Below are positions 1 through 10,859 of a DNA stretch of 64,000 nt, in pieces. The DNA is from Leptobrachium leishanense (Eukaryota > Chordata > Amphibia > Anura > Megophryidae). The number at the start of each line of letters is the position of its first letter. Position 1 is the stretch's first letter. Below the pieces are notes generated by a model, which saw only the letters and a list, made by a program, of their open reading frames with translations, was not told the DNA's origin and made no database searches. The position numbers and the translations under genes were made by a program. The DNA lies in assembly GCA_009667805.1 (NCBI GenBank), contig CM019072.1, forward strand, positions 39,115,519 to 39,179,518, in the 5' to 3' direction.

Positions 1-44
1 TTACGAGCAGAGGGGTGGGAATTTACGAGCAGAGGGGTGGGAAC
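1..44. repeat. 22-bp tandem duplication
   Basis: Two adjacent copies of a 22-bp unit beginning ttacgagcagaggggtggga. It is cut by the window edge, so more copies may lie to the left. Confidence 0.8.
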
Positions 45-845
45 TAGCTGGATACAGAAAGCTAAGGATGCCCACCAGAGACAAAATAGCTATGAACTCA
101 ATAGCGTGTAAGCAGCAAAGGCAGATTCAACACAAAACAGAAAAAATATATGTAGCGCTGCTTTAAAAACTGTATTCTGGTGCATTGAATTATTATGGCC
201 ACTAGGGGGAACCAGTGTATAACAGATGGAAAGGGCCATGCTGGACAGAGACATTGTGGAATATGCTGGACAGAGCAGACTCCATCTCCCATCACCCTTT
301 GCGTGAGGACAGGAAGTGGGTGGTACAGGAAGAGGAAAGAGATCAGCAGCCTCGTGCAAGGCAGGAGGAGCGTGAGCGGAGCAGTGAAAGGTGGAGGATG
401 CACGTTGGAGCTGTCAGGGATCGCAACCAGGCCAGAGTACAGATGCTGAGTGTCTTACTGGTGCTGGAGATCGGGACAGTAATCGTGTTGGGACCTACCT
501 GCGCAGCGCTGAGAGGTCTGGAGGAAAAGCTGGTTCCGGCAGGACCCAGCGTTAGGAGGCCGCGCCGATCGATTGGGAGTGTAGGCGGCGGATCGTTTGT
601 TCCAGTTGTGGAGATTTGGCAAGCAGGGAGCAGATTCAGTGGCACGGAGTCCCAGTACAAAGCGGAGAAGATCTTTTGGTCGAGGCATCGAGTGCTGGAC
701 AGTTTTGTTCATCGGATGGGTGAGAGGCCTTCCAGGCCACAGTTCCAAAACAGAAACGCTCACTGCAATATTGTTTAAATTCACAGGGCCCCAATGGTGA
801 CTAGTCGAAGATTGCTCTTTTCGGATCACTGGCCAGTTGAACATA
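45..845. other. GC-richer unassigned segment, probably old retroelement DNA
   Basis: This stretch is more GC-rich than most of the window and has overlapping open frames on both strands, the longest being 215-778 on plus (187 aa). I see no conserved domain in any of them; the plus frame is Arg/Glu-rich early on and then nondescript. It lies just beyond the 3' LTR region of the BEL element, so it may be flanking mobile DNA or a distal part of that LTR. I do not call a gene here. Confidence 0.3.
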
Positions 846-1170
846 GTACCCGGGTACCCTAGACAACATACACATATATTTTTGAACTATTTTTCACGGG
901 ACTTACACTCCAGAACTGAGGGGGGTTAGCCGGTTTTCTTTTACCGCCGCGTGTTTTTCCCGCGTTACGAATTCTTGTTACTCAAATACCGTATATGCAT
1001 ATTATATGCTGCTTTATTGGGATCAGTAAAGAATATAATATAGAAAAATCCACAACAGTGCTGGTGTATAGTTATTTCCTAGTGCGGTGAGACTATCCCG
1101 AGGTTTATTCAGCGGCTCCTTCGGGGGTGAGCGCTACATATACAATAAATCCTAATCATGGGGCATGACA
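846..1170 (-). mobile_element. 3' LTR (start) of BEL/Pao retrotransposon relic
   Basis: On the minus strand the LTR begins at 1170 with TGTCATGCCCC. It directly follows a purine-rich tract (gacggggag, about 1172-1180) that fits a polypurine tract. Two AATAAA-type polyadenylation signals follow on the minus strand (around 1123 and 1024). The pol remnant ends only about 330 bp upstream. The distal LTR boundary is not defined because no second LTR is present for comparison; 846 is a working limit. Confidence 0.55.
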
Positions 1171-1489
1171 CTCCCCGTCAGAAATCCTTAGATTTCAAAA
1201 TAAACTAACACTATAACTTTAAATGTCCTCCTAGAAACCCAATGCGGACCTGAAAAACAAAGGTAAAGCCTTCAATAATAGTTACTGACTATAAAGTGTA
1301 AAGTTGTAAGTCAACAGTCTTGAAGGTAGGCCATAGTTCCAGATGCGAGGAGAAAATAACAAGTTAACCCATCTTCGTGCTGGAGAAGCCGCACTAGACC
1401 AAAACTTCCACCAACACATTTGTAATCCAACTGGCTGTTTGTTGAAAGGCTTCTGCCGAGAGCAGAAACTCTTAACTGACCTTTTCCCT

Positions 1490-1612
1490 TGGCAGAAGGA
1501 GTATCAGTTCAGTGATTGACCGGAAGAAACTATGTACCACACCTCCTTTAGTCCCCTTTCAGATTCTTCGATCGTCACTAGACATAACCTGAGTGACAAG
1601 ACCCATTGGCAG
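1490..1612 (-). pseudogene. BEL pol C-terminal tail (integrase end)
   Basis: Directly after the ribosomal-protein segment the minus strand reads [11 protein letters not shown]. This is the usual tail of BEL/Pao Pol, where a (W)P-x-GLVT motif precedes the last residues. After an in-frame stop at about 1559 the recognisable end SITELILLLP follows near 1500-1530 in another frame. The rest of integrase, RNase H and most of RT are absent. The polypurine tract and LTR begin about 330 bp downstream. Function is lost; it serves as a landmark for how much of pol is missing. Confidence 0.75.
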
Positions 1613-2285
1613 GAGTTGGCAATCCACAAACTTCTGATCGGCTTTGCGCTGTTGTGTGACTGAGTATTTGTCCTTCTCTGTTTCAAAGATCTCTCCTTCC
1701 TGGTGCTTGCGTTTGCGCAACCTCTTCTTCTTGAAGTAAGCATCATTCAGGTGCTTTGAAACCTTGACACTTGAGATATTGACTTTTGTGGAAGTGGTGA
1801 TAACAAATTTCAGATGAGCTCTCCGCAGGGGCACCCGGTTGATAACCAGTGGTCCTATTAACAGCAGAAGGCCAGACTGGAGCTGCTTCAGAAAAAACAC
1901 ACGCTTCCCCCTGTGGCGTCCATTGAGGAGTATAAGTACAGTCCCAGGAGTGATGGAGGAGCGCAGGTTGCGTTTGTGCTGCCTGAAAGGCTTCTTGCCA
2001 TGGCTTAACAGCTTCCTTGGAACATCTTCAGTAGGATAATAGCGAGTCATTTTAGACAGTTTGACTACACGTGTACCGCCATTCTTATCCTCACCGTCTG
2101 TCTTTGACACAATAGCTCTAGCATTCTCCCTTTTCTTCCTTTCAATCTTTGTTTCTGGGGCTTTGTACTTGCACTTGTAGAGGGCTTTCCTGGCAGAACT
2201 GGAACATTTCCCGATTCTGCGGACCAGCACTGAATTCCGGCTGGCATGGGGCCGGTTCATCTTCTTCACAGCCTTTAGTTTTCTT
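1610..2285 (-). pseudogene. RPL6: Ribosomal protein L6 (RPL6/eL6) retrocopy fused inside BEL pol
   Basis: The open frame 1559-2269 (236 aa) is unmistakably eukaryotic 60S protein L6: it contains [60 protein letters not shown] and [11 protein letters not shown] in the order of the native protein. It is intronless, lacks both ends of native L6 (start codon region and about the last 30 residues), has no poly(A) tail and is in the same sense as the BEL genes. A few residues are lost in the N-terminal part. Both junctions join BEL pol at short shared sequences: around 2280 (AAG/AAA-rich) and 1610 (TGCCA). The reading frame is still free of stops. It is not the native gene, which has introns and full ends. 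Confidence 0.9.
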
Positions 2286-2709
2286 CTTCGAGGTGCGCTT
2301 TAAAGAGACAAATCGAGCAGCTGCTTGCTGTGGATTGTTAGGTAGCTTTTCTCTAGGCGTACGAGAGGGTAAGGGTGCTACCCAGCTATTTGGCATCATC
2401 CTGAGCGAATTCTTTATCCATCATCTTGAGAATTACCCTATCTTCTCTTGCCAGTGCCAGTTTGTTGTCATCATTGGTAGAATTGAACACTGTGGCTCCA
2501 AAGGTGTTATCCCAGGACTGAAAAGCATTTAATTTATCTTGGTCGTCATGATGCCATTCGTTGCTGTTCAATTTCTCCTTCACTCTGTAACGGTGTGGGC
2601 ACGGTTCAAGATAGGTGATGCGACCATTTGGCAAGATATGTGTTTGTAGGAAGCAATCTTGGTAGGCACCTTCATTTCCCTTATACAAACATTGCCTATG
2701 ATAACCCAA
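2285..2709 (-). pseudogene. BEL pol, linker and start of reverse transcriptase
   Basis: The frame 2386-2709 followed (after a frameshift near 2395) by 2285-2399 covers the segment between protease and RT of BEL/Pao Pol, with the conserved SWVAPLP motif and the LPNN-x-QQA stretch just before the RT domain proper. The coding sequence breaks off at KRTSKKK, where the L6 sequence takes over. No RT catalytic motif (the YxDD box) is present anywhere in this copy. Confidence 0.75.
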
Positions 2710-3440
2710 CCTAGATCAAGGCGTTGAGCGAATGGAGCATCATGCGGACCATTAATTTGTTGCCGTATCTTATGTACTCTGAGGATAGCTCTGCCCAGGA
2801 GAATTAGGATATCTGCATTCTTGTCAAGGGCTGGAATTTCGTTAGCTATAGCCTTCAGAGGAGGATGGTGTAGGGCAGCTTCTGGTGTAGGGATCTCTTG
2901 CTTGTTAGATGGGATCTGGTTGCACTGGACTAGTGTGGGTAACGGTAATTCCAGTTTGCCCCCAAGAGAGGCTACTACGAATCCGCTGGCTCTTCTTCCA
3001 GAGACCTCTGTAATGCCACTACATGTACCTAAAGTATAAGGGTAGGAATCTCCTTTTATGTTGAAAATATCAAAGAGTTCCGTTCTTGCGAGGGACCGAC
3101 TGCTCTGATCGTCCAGGATGGCGTATACTTTAACAGACTTTACTTGGTGATCCTTGTGATATATGTTAACTAAGCATATTTTAGCACAAGACAAGACTTG
3201 TCGCAAAAATCTTCACCTCATACTGCTGTACAAGAAGAGGACACTATGGTAACTTCCTGATCTGTAGTCTCCCCGCCGTGCATTGACACAGGAGGGGAGT
3301 ATGTTGACGTTTCAGGCATGTACAGAGATGGATGTAGCGCCTGCACATGATCCACACTATCGCATTCTATGCATTGATAGGAAATTTGCAGTCTTTGGGA
3401 AAGTGCTCAGTAGAAGCACAACATATGAAACATACACCAT
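2580..3440 (-). pseudogene. BEL zinc knuckle and aspartic protease (DUF1758-type)
   Basis: In the open frame 2580-3206 (208 aa) the protease active-site region reads YAILDDQSSRSLA: BEL/Pao proteases normally have D-x-G/Q-S here. It is followed by LLGRAILRVHKIRQQINGP and the LGWVIIGNVC motif, typical of this family. Upstream, 3230-3440 encodes a CCHC-like knuckle (CFICC...H...DC) with a stop and a frameshift. The 5' limit at 3441 is the target site of the L2 insertion; coding continues beyond it at 4182. Confidence 0.8.
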
Positions 3441-4189
3441 ATGTCTTTTCTCCCGCCTGGACTACTGCAACAACCTCCTGACTGGCCTTCCTATCTCCCA
3501 CCTCTCCCCGCTGCAGTCCATCCTAAACACAGCAGCCCGGCTTATCCATCTCACCAGTCGCTCTGTCTCTGCTGCTCCTCTCTGTGAATCCCTGCACTGG
3601 CTCCCCATCCACAGCAGAATCAAATTCAAGCTACTCACCCTGACCTACAAAACCCTCACTAACACCGCCCCTCACTACCTGTACTCACTAATCACCAAAT
3701 ACACCCCAGTGCGTCCCCTACGATCCAACAATGACCTGCACCTGGCATCTTCCATCATTACCTCTTCACATGCCAGATTGCAGGACTTTTCTTGTACGGC
3801 GCCGACCCTATGGAACGCGTTTCCTCGCATTATCAGAGAGTCCCCGAATCTGGCTTCATTTAAACGCTCCCTAAAGACCCTTCTATTTAGGGTAGCCTAC
3901 CACCCGACTCAGTAACAAGACATCCGACCAACCCAAAAACAGTCCTCACCTCTCCCTGCATTAGCTCATCACTGCAGTCCCCCCTCCTGTTTCTAATCCC
4001 CTCACCATCTAGATTGTAAATTGCCATGAGAATAGGGTCCTCATATCCTCATGTATCTGCTGGCAGGAATACTGACCTGTCTTCTATATGTATTGTAGAA
4101 TTGTCCTGTCTTTATCCATTACACCTTGTACAGCGCTGCGGAATGTGTTGGCGCGTAATAAATAATAAATAATAAATAATAATGTCTTT
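3441..4189 (+). mobile_element. L2-type LINE 3' end, 8-bp TSD
   Basis: A 5'-truncated non-LTR retrotransposon lies at 3449-4181, flanked by an 8-bp duplication atgtcttt (3441-3448 and 4182-4189). Its plus-strand coding part (about 3449-3915) is the C-terminal tail of an L2/CR1-group reverse transcriptase: RLDYCNNLLTGLP, LHWLPI, and the terminal W-N-(A)-x-P, SFKRSLKTLLF motifs. It ends with the family 3' tail (cagcgctgcggaatgtgttgg) and an (aataataa)n microsatellite. Removing it restores the BEL gag frame, which confirms the boundaries. Confidence 0.9.
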
Positions 4190-5028
4190 AGGAGCACCTT
4201 GCGCTCTTGGAGTGGTTTCTTTCTCAAGCCGATGCATTCTTTGAGGGGATGTGGCTTCTTCTGAATAGGACAAAGGCGGTTAGGATTCTCAATCTTTTCA
4301 CCTTGTTTGCACTTGTCAGGAATTGAGGTAGGAGGGGGAAGGACATTAGTCTTCTTCACTGATACTGGACCCCTGCTGCCTCTGTGGTTAAAGTGCGAGC
4401 TGTCGGACATCTGAGGAAGGAAGCCCGAAGCGTGGAACTCGTAGGAAAAACAGAGGTCATTCTTTGTTTCTGCAATGTCCCTTATGAACTCACAAAAGTA
4501 GGAGAAAGGTGGAAAGGAGATTTGGTTCACTCTTTTATAATTTGCCCCAAGTGCAGTCCATTTTTCCTGGATATTGTATGGCAGCTTGAAAACTATTGGG
4601 TTTACCCCATGAGCAGAGTCCAGATAGCTGAGGCCAGGTAGGAAAGTGTCTGTCTTGGCGAGCTGCAGCTCCCAGAGAAGGTCACTGAGTTCCAAGAATT
4701 TCTGATTGTCCTTGACGGAAATCTTTGGGAAACAGTGCAGGCGATTCAACAGAGCGTTCTCTATGACTTCAGGGCTGCCGTAGCTTTGATCAAGTCTTTG
4801 CCAAGCAGCGTCGAGGCCTGATGTTGGATTATTGATGTGGACAGCTCTGAGTCTCTTGACGCGTTCTGTAGACTGTGGACCAAGCCATCTGATCAGCAGG
4901 TCCAGTTCCTCAGCAGGAGTAATGCCAAGATCACTAATTGCAGTTCTGAAGGCACCCTTCCAGCTTCAAGTAGTTTTCAGGCTGGTCATCAAAGTTTGAA
5001 AGGCTTGTCTTGAGGAGTTCACGGCGAG
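4190..5028 (-). pseudogene. BEL gag core (DUF1759-type)
   Basis: Minus-strand frames 4084-4749 and 4934-5197 share BEL gag features: MARRELLKTSLSNFDDQPENY at the start of the core, an N-P-x-x-GL region, ENALLNRLHCFPKIS, LSDLLWELQ, LPGLSYLDSAHGVNP and the zinc-finger-like CPIQKKPHPLKEC at the end. A frameshift lies around 4930. The upstream part is separated by the solo LTR at 5034-5618. The product would have been the structural Gag of virus-like particles. Confidence 0.8.
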
Positions 5029-5623
5029 CCATGTGTAACGTTGGGGGCTTCCAGCCTTTCTGGTGTGCTTGACGGCAGCATGTCTGATGCTGCTCGCTCA
5101 CCAATGCCCGGTTTAAATTGAAACAGGCAGGGAGGTGGCTGCATGAGGCGCGGCTTGAGAGGGGGGCGCGGTCTGGTAAAGGTCTTTTAAAAACCAACAG
5201 TTCCTTCTAAGCAGTGCCAGATCGTGGTTATCCATACCTGAGCTCCTTGTACCTGAATTATCTCGTGATTTAACCTGTTATTGACCTCTGCTTGTTTTCT
5301 GACTATTCTGCCTTCCGTTGCCCAAGACTATTTCCTTGTACTACGCTTCTGCACTGATATCAACCCGGCTATTCCATTTGACTATTCTATACTCTGTATT
5401 CCTGATTCTGGCTCGTCTGACTACCCCCTGTGTTGCGGACCTGGTTTTGTATTACGACATTGTCTTTGATTAACTCTTTCTGTCTAGCTAGTATACATAT
5501 ACCTGGCCAATTTTTAAGGACAGTTAGGGATTCCTTTACGGCTACCCTGTTGGTAGTTTTTGGCTCTGTGGAGTGTTGGGCTTTAAGGACTGCGTGGTGG
5601 GATCCGGGAACCATGACACCATG
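5029..5623 (+). mobile_element. Solo LTR, 585 bp, 5-bp TSD
   Basis: The element at 5034-5618 starts TGTAACG and ends TGACA and is flanked by the 5-bp duplication ccatg (5029-5033, 5619-5623), as expected for an LTR retrotransposon reduced by LTR-LTR recombination. A TATA-like tcttttaaaaacc near 5184 suggests plus orientation. It splits BEL gag; deleting it and one TSD rejoins the gag frame. Family not recognised; a Gypsy-type LTR is likeliest because of the 5-bp TSD. Confidence 0.8.
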
Positions 5624-6640
5624 TATCTAGAAAACTCAGACATGTCTGTTCTCTCTGACTTTGGGCAGAGAAATTAAGTTTGAAAGGCATTTGCAGTATT
5701 CTGGTTAAGTGACCTAGGGTAATATGCAGTTGCATCTGTAATTAGCTCTGGAGTCGGTTGAACGTCCATAGACTCAGGCAGACATGGTTTTATAGCTGTA
5801 TGGTTGCTAGGATTTTGATGAATTGCAGGAGGGTAGAATTGCATCTGAAAGTTAATGCATTGGGATTGCTGTTGCACTAGGGCGTGTGAAGAAAGCTCAA
5901 GGTCATTAGCTAGTAGAGTATTGTACTGACCTTGGATGCAGGGTACTGCTACAGAGTCTTTTCCCTGTTTTGGAAGGTTGTCACAACTGTCAGGAACATT
6001 TGATGTTATGAGAGATTCACTGTTTTGCTTTAGTACATAGTCTCTGGTGCGCTTAACGGAATCTTCCGTATCCAGATTGCATAAGCTGATGCTGTCTCTT
6101 TCACTTGCCCCGGCAGCTTGTTCTAGGATGCTCAGTGTTGCTACAGCTGTGGCATGCTCACACTGTTTCTCTAGGGCTTCTATTTCCGCTCTTTTGCGAG
6201 CTTCTTCCGTTTCCATAGCACCTTTCTTGCGAACGAAGTCCATTTCAATTTCTGCTTTTTTGCGAGTGGCGAGCATTTCCATTTCTGCTTTTTCGCGAAC
6301 GGCGTCCGTCTTCATCTCTGCTTTCCTTTTTGCAAAGACCGCCTACATCTTCGTAGTCTCTGCTTTTGCCCGGGCTTGAATAACCTGCAGACTAATTGAT
6401 GAACTCTGAATATTGTGAGGATTTTGACCTTGAAAGATGTGAGCTATTTGAATGCTTGCTAGATGCTGAAATGTGAGAAGCAGTCTCTTGGAGCTGGGCA
6501 ATTCTCTCTTCCACCTTTACTCTGGCCTGATGTACTAAATTGTCTCTTTCTGAATTATGACACTTTAATTCATCTATTTCTTGTAAAGCCTGTTCAGAAT
6601 TTATCTTCTCTAAGTTAGAGACATAAATCAGCTGGTCCCA
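5624..6640 (-). pseudogene. BEL gag N-terminal coiled-coil region
   Basis: The open frame 5674-6315 (213 aa) begins with about 60 residues of charged heptad-rich sequence (repeating E-A-R-K-K-A-E-I/M-E units), a predicted coiled coil, followed by a Gln/Asn/Pro-rich linker. A stop codon at 5674 separates it from the DUF1759 part, although the frame continues across it. Upstream, coding-like sequence in the same frame runs on to about 6640 with a stop near 6345. BEL/Pao Gags carry such a coiled coil before their core. Confidence 0.7.
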
Positions 6641-6920
6641 GTTACATCCCTTCTTCTAGCTAGTCCACCCTCCACCATTCCTTCTCCCAGCAGGTCCCCA
6701 CTACATCCCTTCTCCACGTAGGTTCCTGCTATATAATTTCTCCCAGCAGGTGCCCATTACATCACTTCTCCAAGTAGGTCCCCGCTATATACCATCTACC
6801 AGCAGGTGCCCACTACATCCCTTCTCCAAGTAAGAACCTGCTATATCCCTTTTCCCAGCAGGTCCACAGTACATCCCTTCTTCCAGCAGGTGCCCACTAC
6901 TTCACTTATCCCAGCACAGA
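6625..6920. repeat. Minisatellite of cagcaggtgcccactacatccc-type units
   Basis: Degenerate tandem units alternate forms of ctcccagcaggtccccac-tacatccctt and tccaagtaggtccctgctatat, with a period near 43-50 bp counting both halves. It abuts the truncated 5' end of the BEL relic. Confidence 0.75.
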
Positions 6921-7795
6921 CAAAAAACAAAACCCTCAAAAACACCTCTCCTGGAAAATATATCACAACGATGACCTCCTGCTGACTGACTCATGCTATC
7001 TGCTGACTTTTTCATCAGATACAGACAATGATCCCTGTGAAATCCCCAACACAGACCCCTGATAAAACATTGTATAGGAGACACAATAAAATGTATTAAT
7101 TTATTGAGAAATGCACAAAGCAAAAGACTTCTTCTCCAGAAGCATGTACTTATTTGTGCAGACGTTTTCCAGAATGAAACATTCAAAGTTAAAGTTGAGG
7201 ACCAGAATAACTGATTGTCATATGGAGTACCACCTCTGATTAGCTACGAACTAACCTCTAACATTGAATTACTAATGGACAATATGCCAAGTCTGTGTTC
7301 TCATTAACCAAATCTTTCATTGCTACTGTATAACAGTTGCCTATCGTGTAGCTCTTGACATGTACCAACATTTTCAATGTGGCACTCAACTTCTAAAGGG
7401 TTGTGTATCCATGGTCTAAAAGAATCATATATAGCCACAGTTTGAGAAGACGCGATTGCCTGAACGCTTTGTTCCGTGTGCAACACCACAGGAGCATTCT
7501 ACGGACAGCTGTTGTAAAATTTTGACTCATTAATTTAATTGCATCAAATAAAAATAAAATCCGTATGCAGCGCTGCAATCTGAATCACTCTGTCTGATTA
7601 GACAAGGCTCCCATGTGCACCGAGAGGGACATAACTAGGACCATATATTAGTGTTAGTGTGGATAACACACAGATCAAAGATTCAGGTCACTAAATAGAA
7701 CATCTGCTAAACCCCACAGTACATGTAACCGATTAAATATATATCAGAGATCAGAATTTGAATTCTGATAGACTATTATGTGGGAAAAATTTGAG
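6921..7795. other. AT-rich unique DNA, nothing recognisable
   Basis: Only short spurious frames are present. There is no splice-flanked coding frame, no terminal repeats and no simple repeats. A short perfect palindrome (tcagaattt/gaattctga) occurs at 7751-7768. Confidence 0.5.
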
Positions 7796-7796
7796 A

Positions 7797-7934
7797 TAAA
7801 AAAATACCAGGGCACTATTCCTACCTTATATGAAAAAAAAAAAAGGTTTTGGTTTCATTTAGGTAAAAAAATGAAACCAAAAACCTCCTTTTTTCATAGA
7901 AGGTACGAATAGTGCTCTGGTATTTCTTTTTTTT
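7797..7934. repeat. Palindromic MITE-like inverted repeat
   Basis: A left arm (about 7797-7860, aaataccagggcactattc...) is matched by an inverted right arm (7869-7934, ...gaatagtgctctggtattt) around a loop of about 8 bases. Arms are about 60 bp with few mismatches. A small MITE or snapback repeat, superfamily unknown. Confidence 0.75.
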
Positions 7935-8745
7935 CTCTTTGTAAAATACAGCAATTTTTATCTTTGCAGCCGCTCGTAAATATAGGGATTGAGTGCAAAC
8001 ATTTTCTCTTGTGTTTTATGAAGGTGAGCAAAAATAAAAAGGTATCCAATATCTGTGTACATTTTTTTTAAACCCGATGAAATTACACATGTAAACAGCA
8101 CTCTTACCTTACCAGTAAATGGGTTAACCATTTACTGCTTGGTTACATTAAAATAACCAACAAATCGTATTGTATAGAGCAAGAGAGTGAACAACATCGC
8201 AGATCAGCTTTTACAGATGAGAGATCAATCTCTAAAAGCATCCACTGTAAAAATATTTTCAGAAATGTAATAAATAGGTTTGCCCTTAGGGTGGGTGAGC
8301 AGGAAACAGGCCTCATGCTGAGTACTTAATTTTATTTAATGGTAGGGAATTAATTCACTGGTGCACAGACCCTTGATAAGAGTTTTGGAGAATGCACATT
8401 CCCAGAACACTGACTCAATGGACCACCGGAAAGAAAGGTGGGCTAGGGGGTATGGCTTCTACACTTTGCCCTGTAGCTATAGTAACTAAAACGGCTGACT
8501 ATAAATGACCCCATTCATTTAATTAACTGTGACAGCCCTTCAAAAGCAGAGAGAGATTCATTAAACCAAGCTGATTGTCCAATGCCTCTCTGTGCTTTAG
8601 CTTTGGGAAGCATTTGATTGGCTGAGTGGTAGCCAATGATGCAGATGGTCAGGTGGACAGCTGTTGCTGTATCCTGCAAGGGTTGGGAAAAAAATTGATT
8701 TTAAACCCAATTTTAGGTTAGAGTGTTCTTTAAATTTGAAGATAC
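7935..8745. other. AT-rich unique DNA, nothing recognisable
   Basis: No open frame with known motifs, no terminal repeats and no satellite seen on either strand. Confidence 0.5.
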
Positions 8746-9058
8746 CGTGCAGCAGGCATTGGCTGACCAGGCATGATATGATATGAAGCATGAGGTTCAT
8801 CAATATGTACAACGGCGAATGTGGCCATAACCTGTGTAGAAGAACCTTCCATCAGTATTGTAGAATATGTGTGTGTTGCATATATACATAGATGTGTGGA
8901 GACATGGGGTGGAGACAGGAAGTGGAAGGGTGTTAGTAGAAACAAGAAGCAGAGGCCAAGACACACAGAATGTCATGAGAATAAAGCAGTCCTTCATAAA
9001 GTTTACCAGGTGACTCCATTGTCATTTGTGCAGATCTACATGATGTCAGAAGTGAGAT
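8746..9058 (+). mobile_element. Probable Gypsy 5' LTR end and primer-binding site
   Basis: An LTR-like 3' end with a polyadenylation signal (aataaa, about 8981) ends at 9040 in ...gatctaca. It is followed immediately by tgatgtcagaagtgagat (9041-9058), which looks like a mutated primer-binding site of the form seen in Ty3/Gypsy elements, and then by gag. The LTR start is not resolved; 8746 is a guess. Confidence 0.4.
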
Positions 9059-9812
9059 TGCTGAGAAATCATGGCTCAAAATCGAAGGTGCATAGAAGCA
9101 CTTGTCTTTGATAATGACATTGCTAACAACTGAATAAAATTCAGGAGAGAATGGGACGTGTACAGCAAAGCAGGACTCTCAGACAAATCAAAAAAGGTAC
9201 AAGCTTACACTTTTTTCGGTTTGGCTGGTTCAGATGCACTGGATAAATATGAATCGTTTCCCTTTCGAGAAGGTGAGGACAAAGAGGACCCTGATGTGTT
9301 AATCAAGAAATTTGATGAGATCTGTCTACCTGAAGGGAATGAATAATGGACAGACATGCATTTAACATGATGGCTCAAAAATCTGATGAAGGAATTCAAT
9401 CCTAAGTGGCCACATTGAGACTGCTGGCTAAACAATGTGATTTGGGTGCATTAACTGATGAACTAATACGTGACAGAATTGTCTGTGGTATCCACAATGA
9501 TGCAGTTGGTGCTCAGTTATTGAGGGAAAAAGACCTGACACTGGACTCAGACCGTGTATGTTATTTGAGCGTTCTGACAAGGCCACTAAGGAACTTAAAA
9601 AAGTGTTTGCGATGCGGCAGCATGAACGTCAATGCAGCAACTGTGGTGGTGAGCACACCACTGAGCGCAACAAGTGTCCAGCTTTTAATAAACGCTGTAA
9701 ACTGTGCAACAAATTGAACCATTTTGCGAATGCTGTAGATCCAAGCCTCCAATTACAGGTGCGTGGATGCCGCCATTTTGTGAAAATAAAAAGAAATATA
9801 TGCACAGAATAA
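9059..9812 (+). pseudogene. Ty3/Gypsy gag, frameshifted
   Basis: Three plus-strand frames (9158-9346, 9406-9717, 9558-9812) together resemble one Gypsy gag. They include DKSKKVQAYTFFGLAGSDAL and DPDVLIKKFDEICLPEGNE, then IRDRIVCGI, LLREKDLTLD, and a double zinc knuckle CSNCGGEH...KC and CKLCNKLNHFA. The last knuckle loses its final Cys through a 1-bp shift; the Cys is still visible in the next frame. At least three frame breaks and a stop after the first block make it a pseudogene. No pol follows. Confidence 0.8.
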
Positions 9813-10855
9813 ATGAAGTATAACGTGATGATTGCCGAGATGGTTTTCATTGTGAAAGTGTGGACCTATCTACAAGTATAGTTCTTCAGCATTCCCAACT
9901 GGCTGTTAAAAGATGAATTCTGGTGTATCCTTCTAAGTCTAACAGTATATTATAAATTTGCTAAATTCACCTCTTTTTACCCTCTTAGTGAAAAGTTTAA
10001 CTCCCTCCTTTTCCCCTCTTTACTAATTGTGCAGATGCTAACAGAATCCACACAATTTCTTTTGTAATATTTGTTTTATTTATGTAAAAATACTTTGCCC
10101 TGTGCTGTGCTCCTCATTCTCTCCAGCTCCAGAGCTTAAACATGAGGAAGTCCCCGGAGCTTCTTACGCAAATTGCGTAGCTTAAGTAACTCTTGTATAT
10201 AACCTACACAAATTGCGTATCTTGTGTAACATGTTTAAATTTCACACCAAAGGTACACAAACGCCTGTGCAGACCAATGTATTGGTGTAACTTGTGTGCA
10301 TGCGGCACCAGCCCATGCCTGCTGTCTCCCTGAACAGTTGCTCCTGTGAGTACTTGGAGACAGGATGATGTCAGCATGCAGAACATTCTGACATCATTGA
10401 TCCTAGGTTGCTGAGTGACAGCTGTGTGGGCAGAGGAAACAATCCGCTTCACACAGCTACACCAGCTAAACAGGAATGGGGTTAAGACATGTGGCACTCC
10501 ATACAGCCTGACCAAATCTGAAGTGACCAGGGTGCATAGACTTCCCCTTTAACCCCTCCATTACCAAGTGATTTTCCAAAAAGACACTGTCAGAATCCTG
10601 TGGTGTTTTGTTTTAAAAAATCATTCTAAATTACTTATATATTAAGAAATATTTAAGCACATAACCTATTTTGCCCAGTAGATTGCGCCATCTACTGCCA
10701 AATTGAGTTACAGCAGTTTGAGCTGCTGGTCTAATTTCTTCTTTTTTTCCCTTGCATCGGCTGCTGAAAGCGCGATGTAAGGGTATCATCAGATGATTTT
10801 ACACAGTTTTTGCTCTTTGGGCATTATGCCCACAGGGCTGAAAGTTTGGGGGGCA
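9813..10855. other. Unique DNA with two related acaaattgcgt palindromes
   Basis: No coding sequence recognised. At 10160-10240 two similar about 50-bp stretches each contain an acgcaaattgcgt- or acacaaattgcgt-type near-palindrome, so the block may be a small decayed repeat. Confidence 0.4.
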
Positions 10856-10859
10856 CCTT

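Larger units (their letters stand above)
1171..6640 (-). mobile_element. BEL/Pao LTR retrotransposon relic, 5' truncated, nested insertions
   Basis: Read on the minus strand, the order is: gag coiled-coil region, DUF1759-type gag core, zinc knuckle, DUF1758-type aspartic protease, start of RT, then (after an RPL6 insert) the integrase C-terminal tail and the LTR. This is the BEL/Pao order. The 5' end fades into a minisatellite near 6640 without a visible 5' LTR. An L2 3' end (3449-4181) and a solo LTR (5034-5618) interrupt it, each with its own target-site duplication, so both arrived after the BEL copy. Several in-frame stops and frameshifts show that it is dead. Confidence 0.85.
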
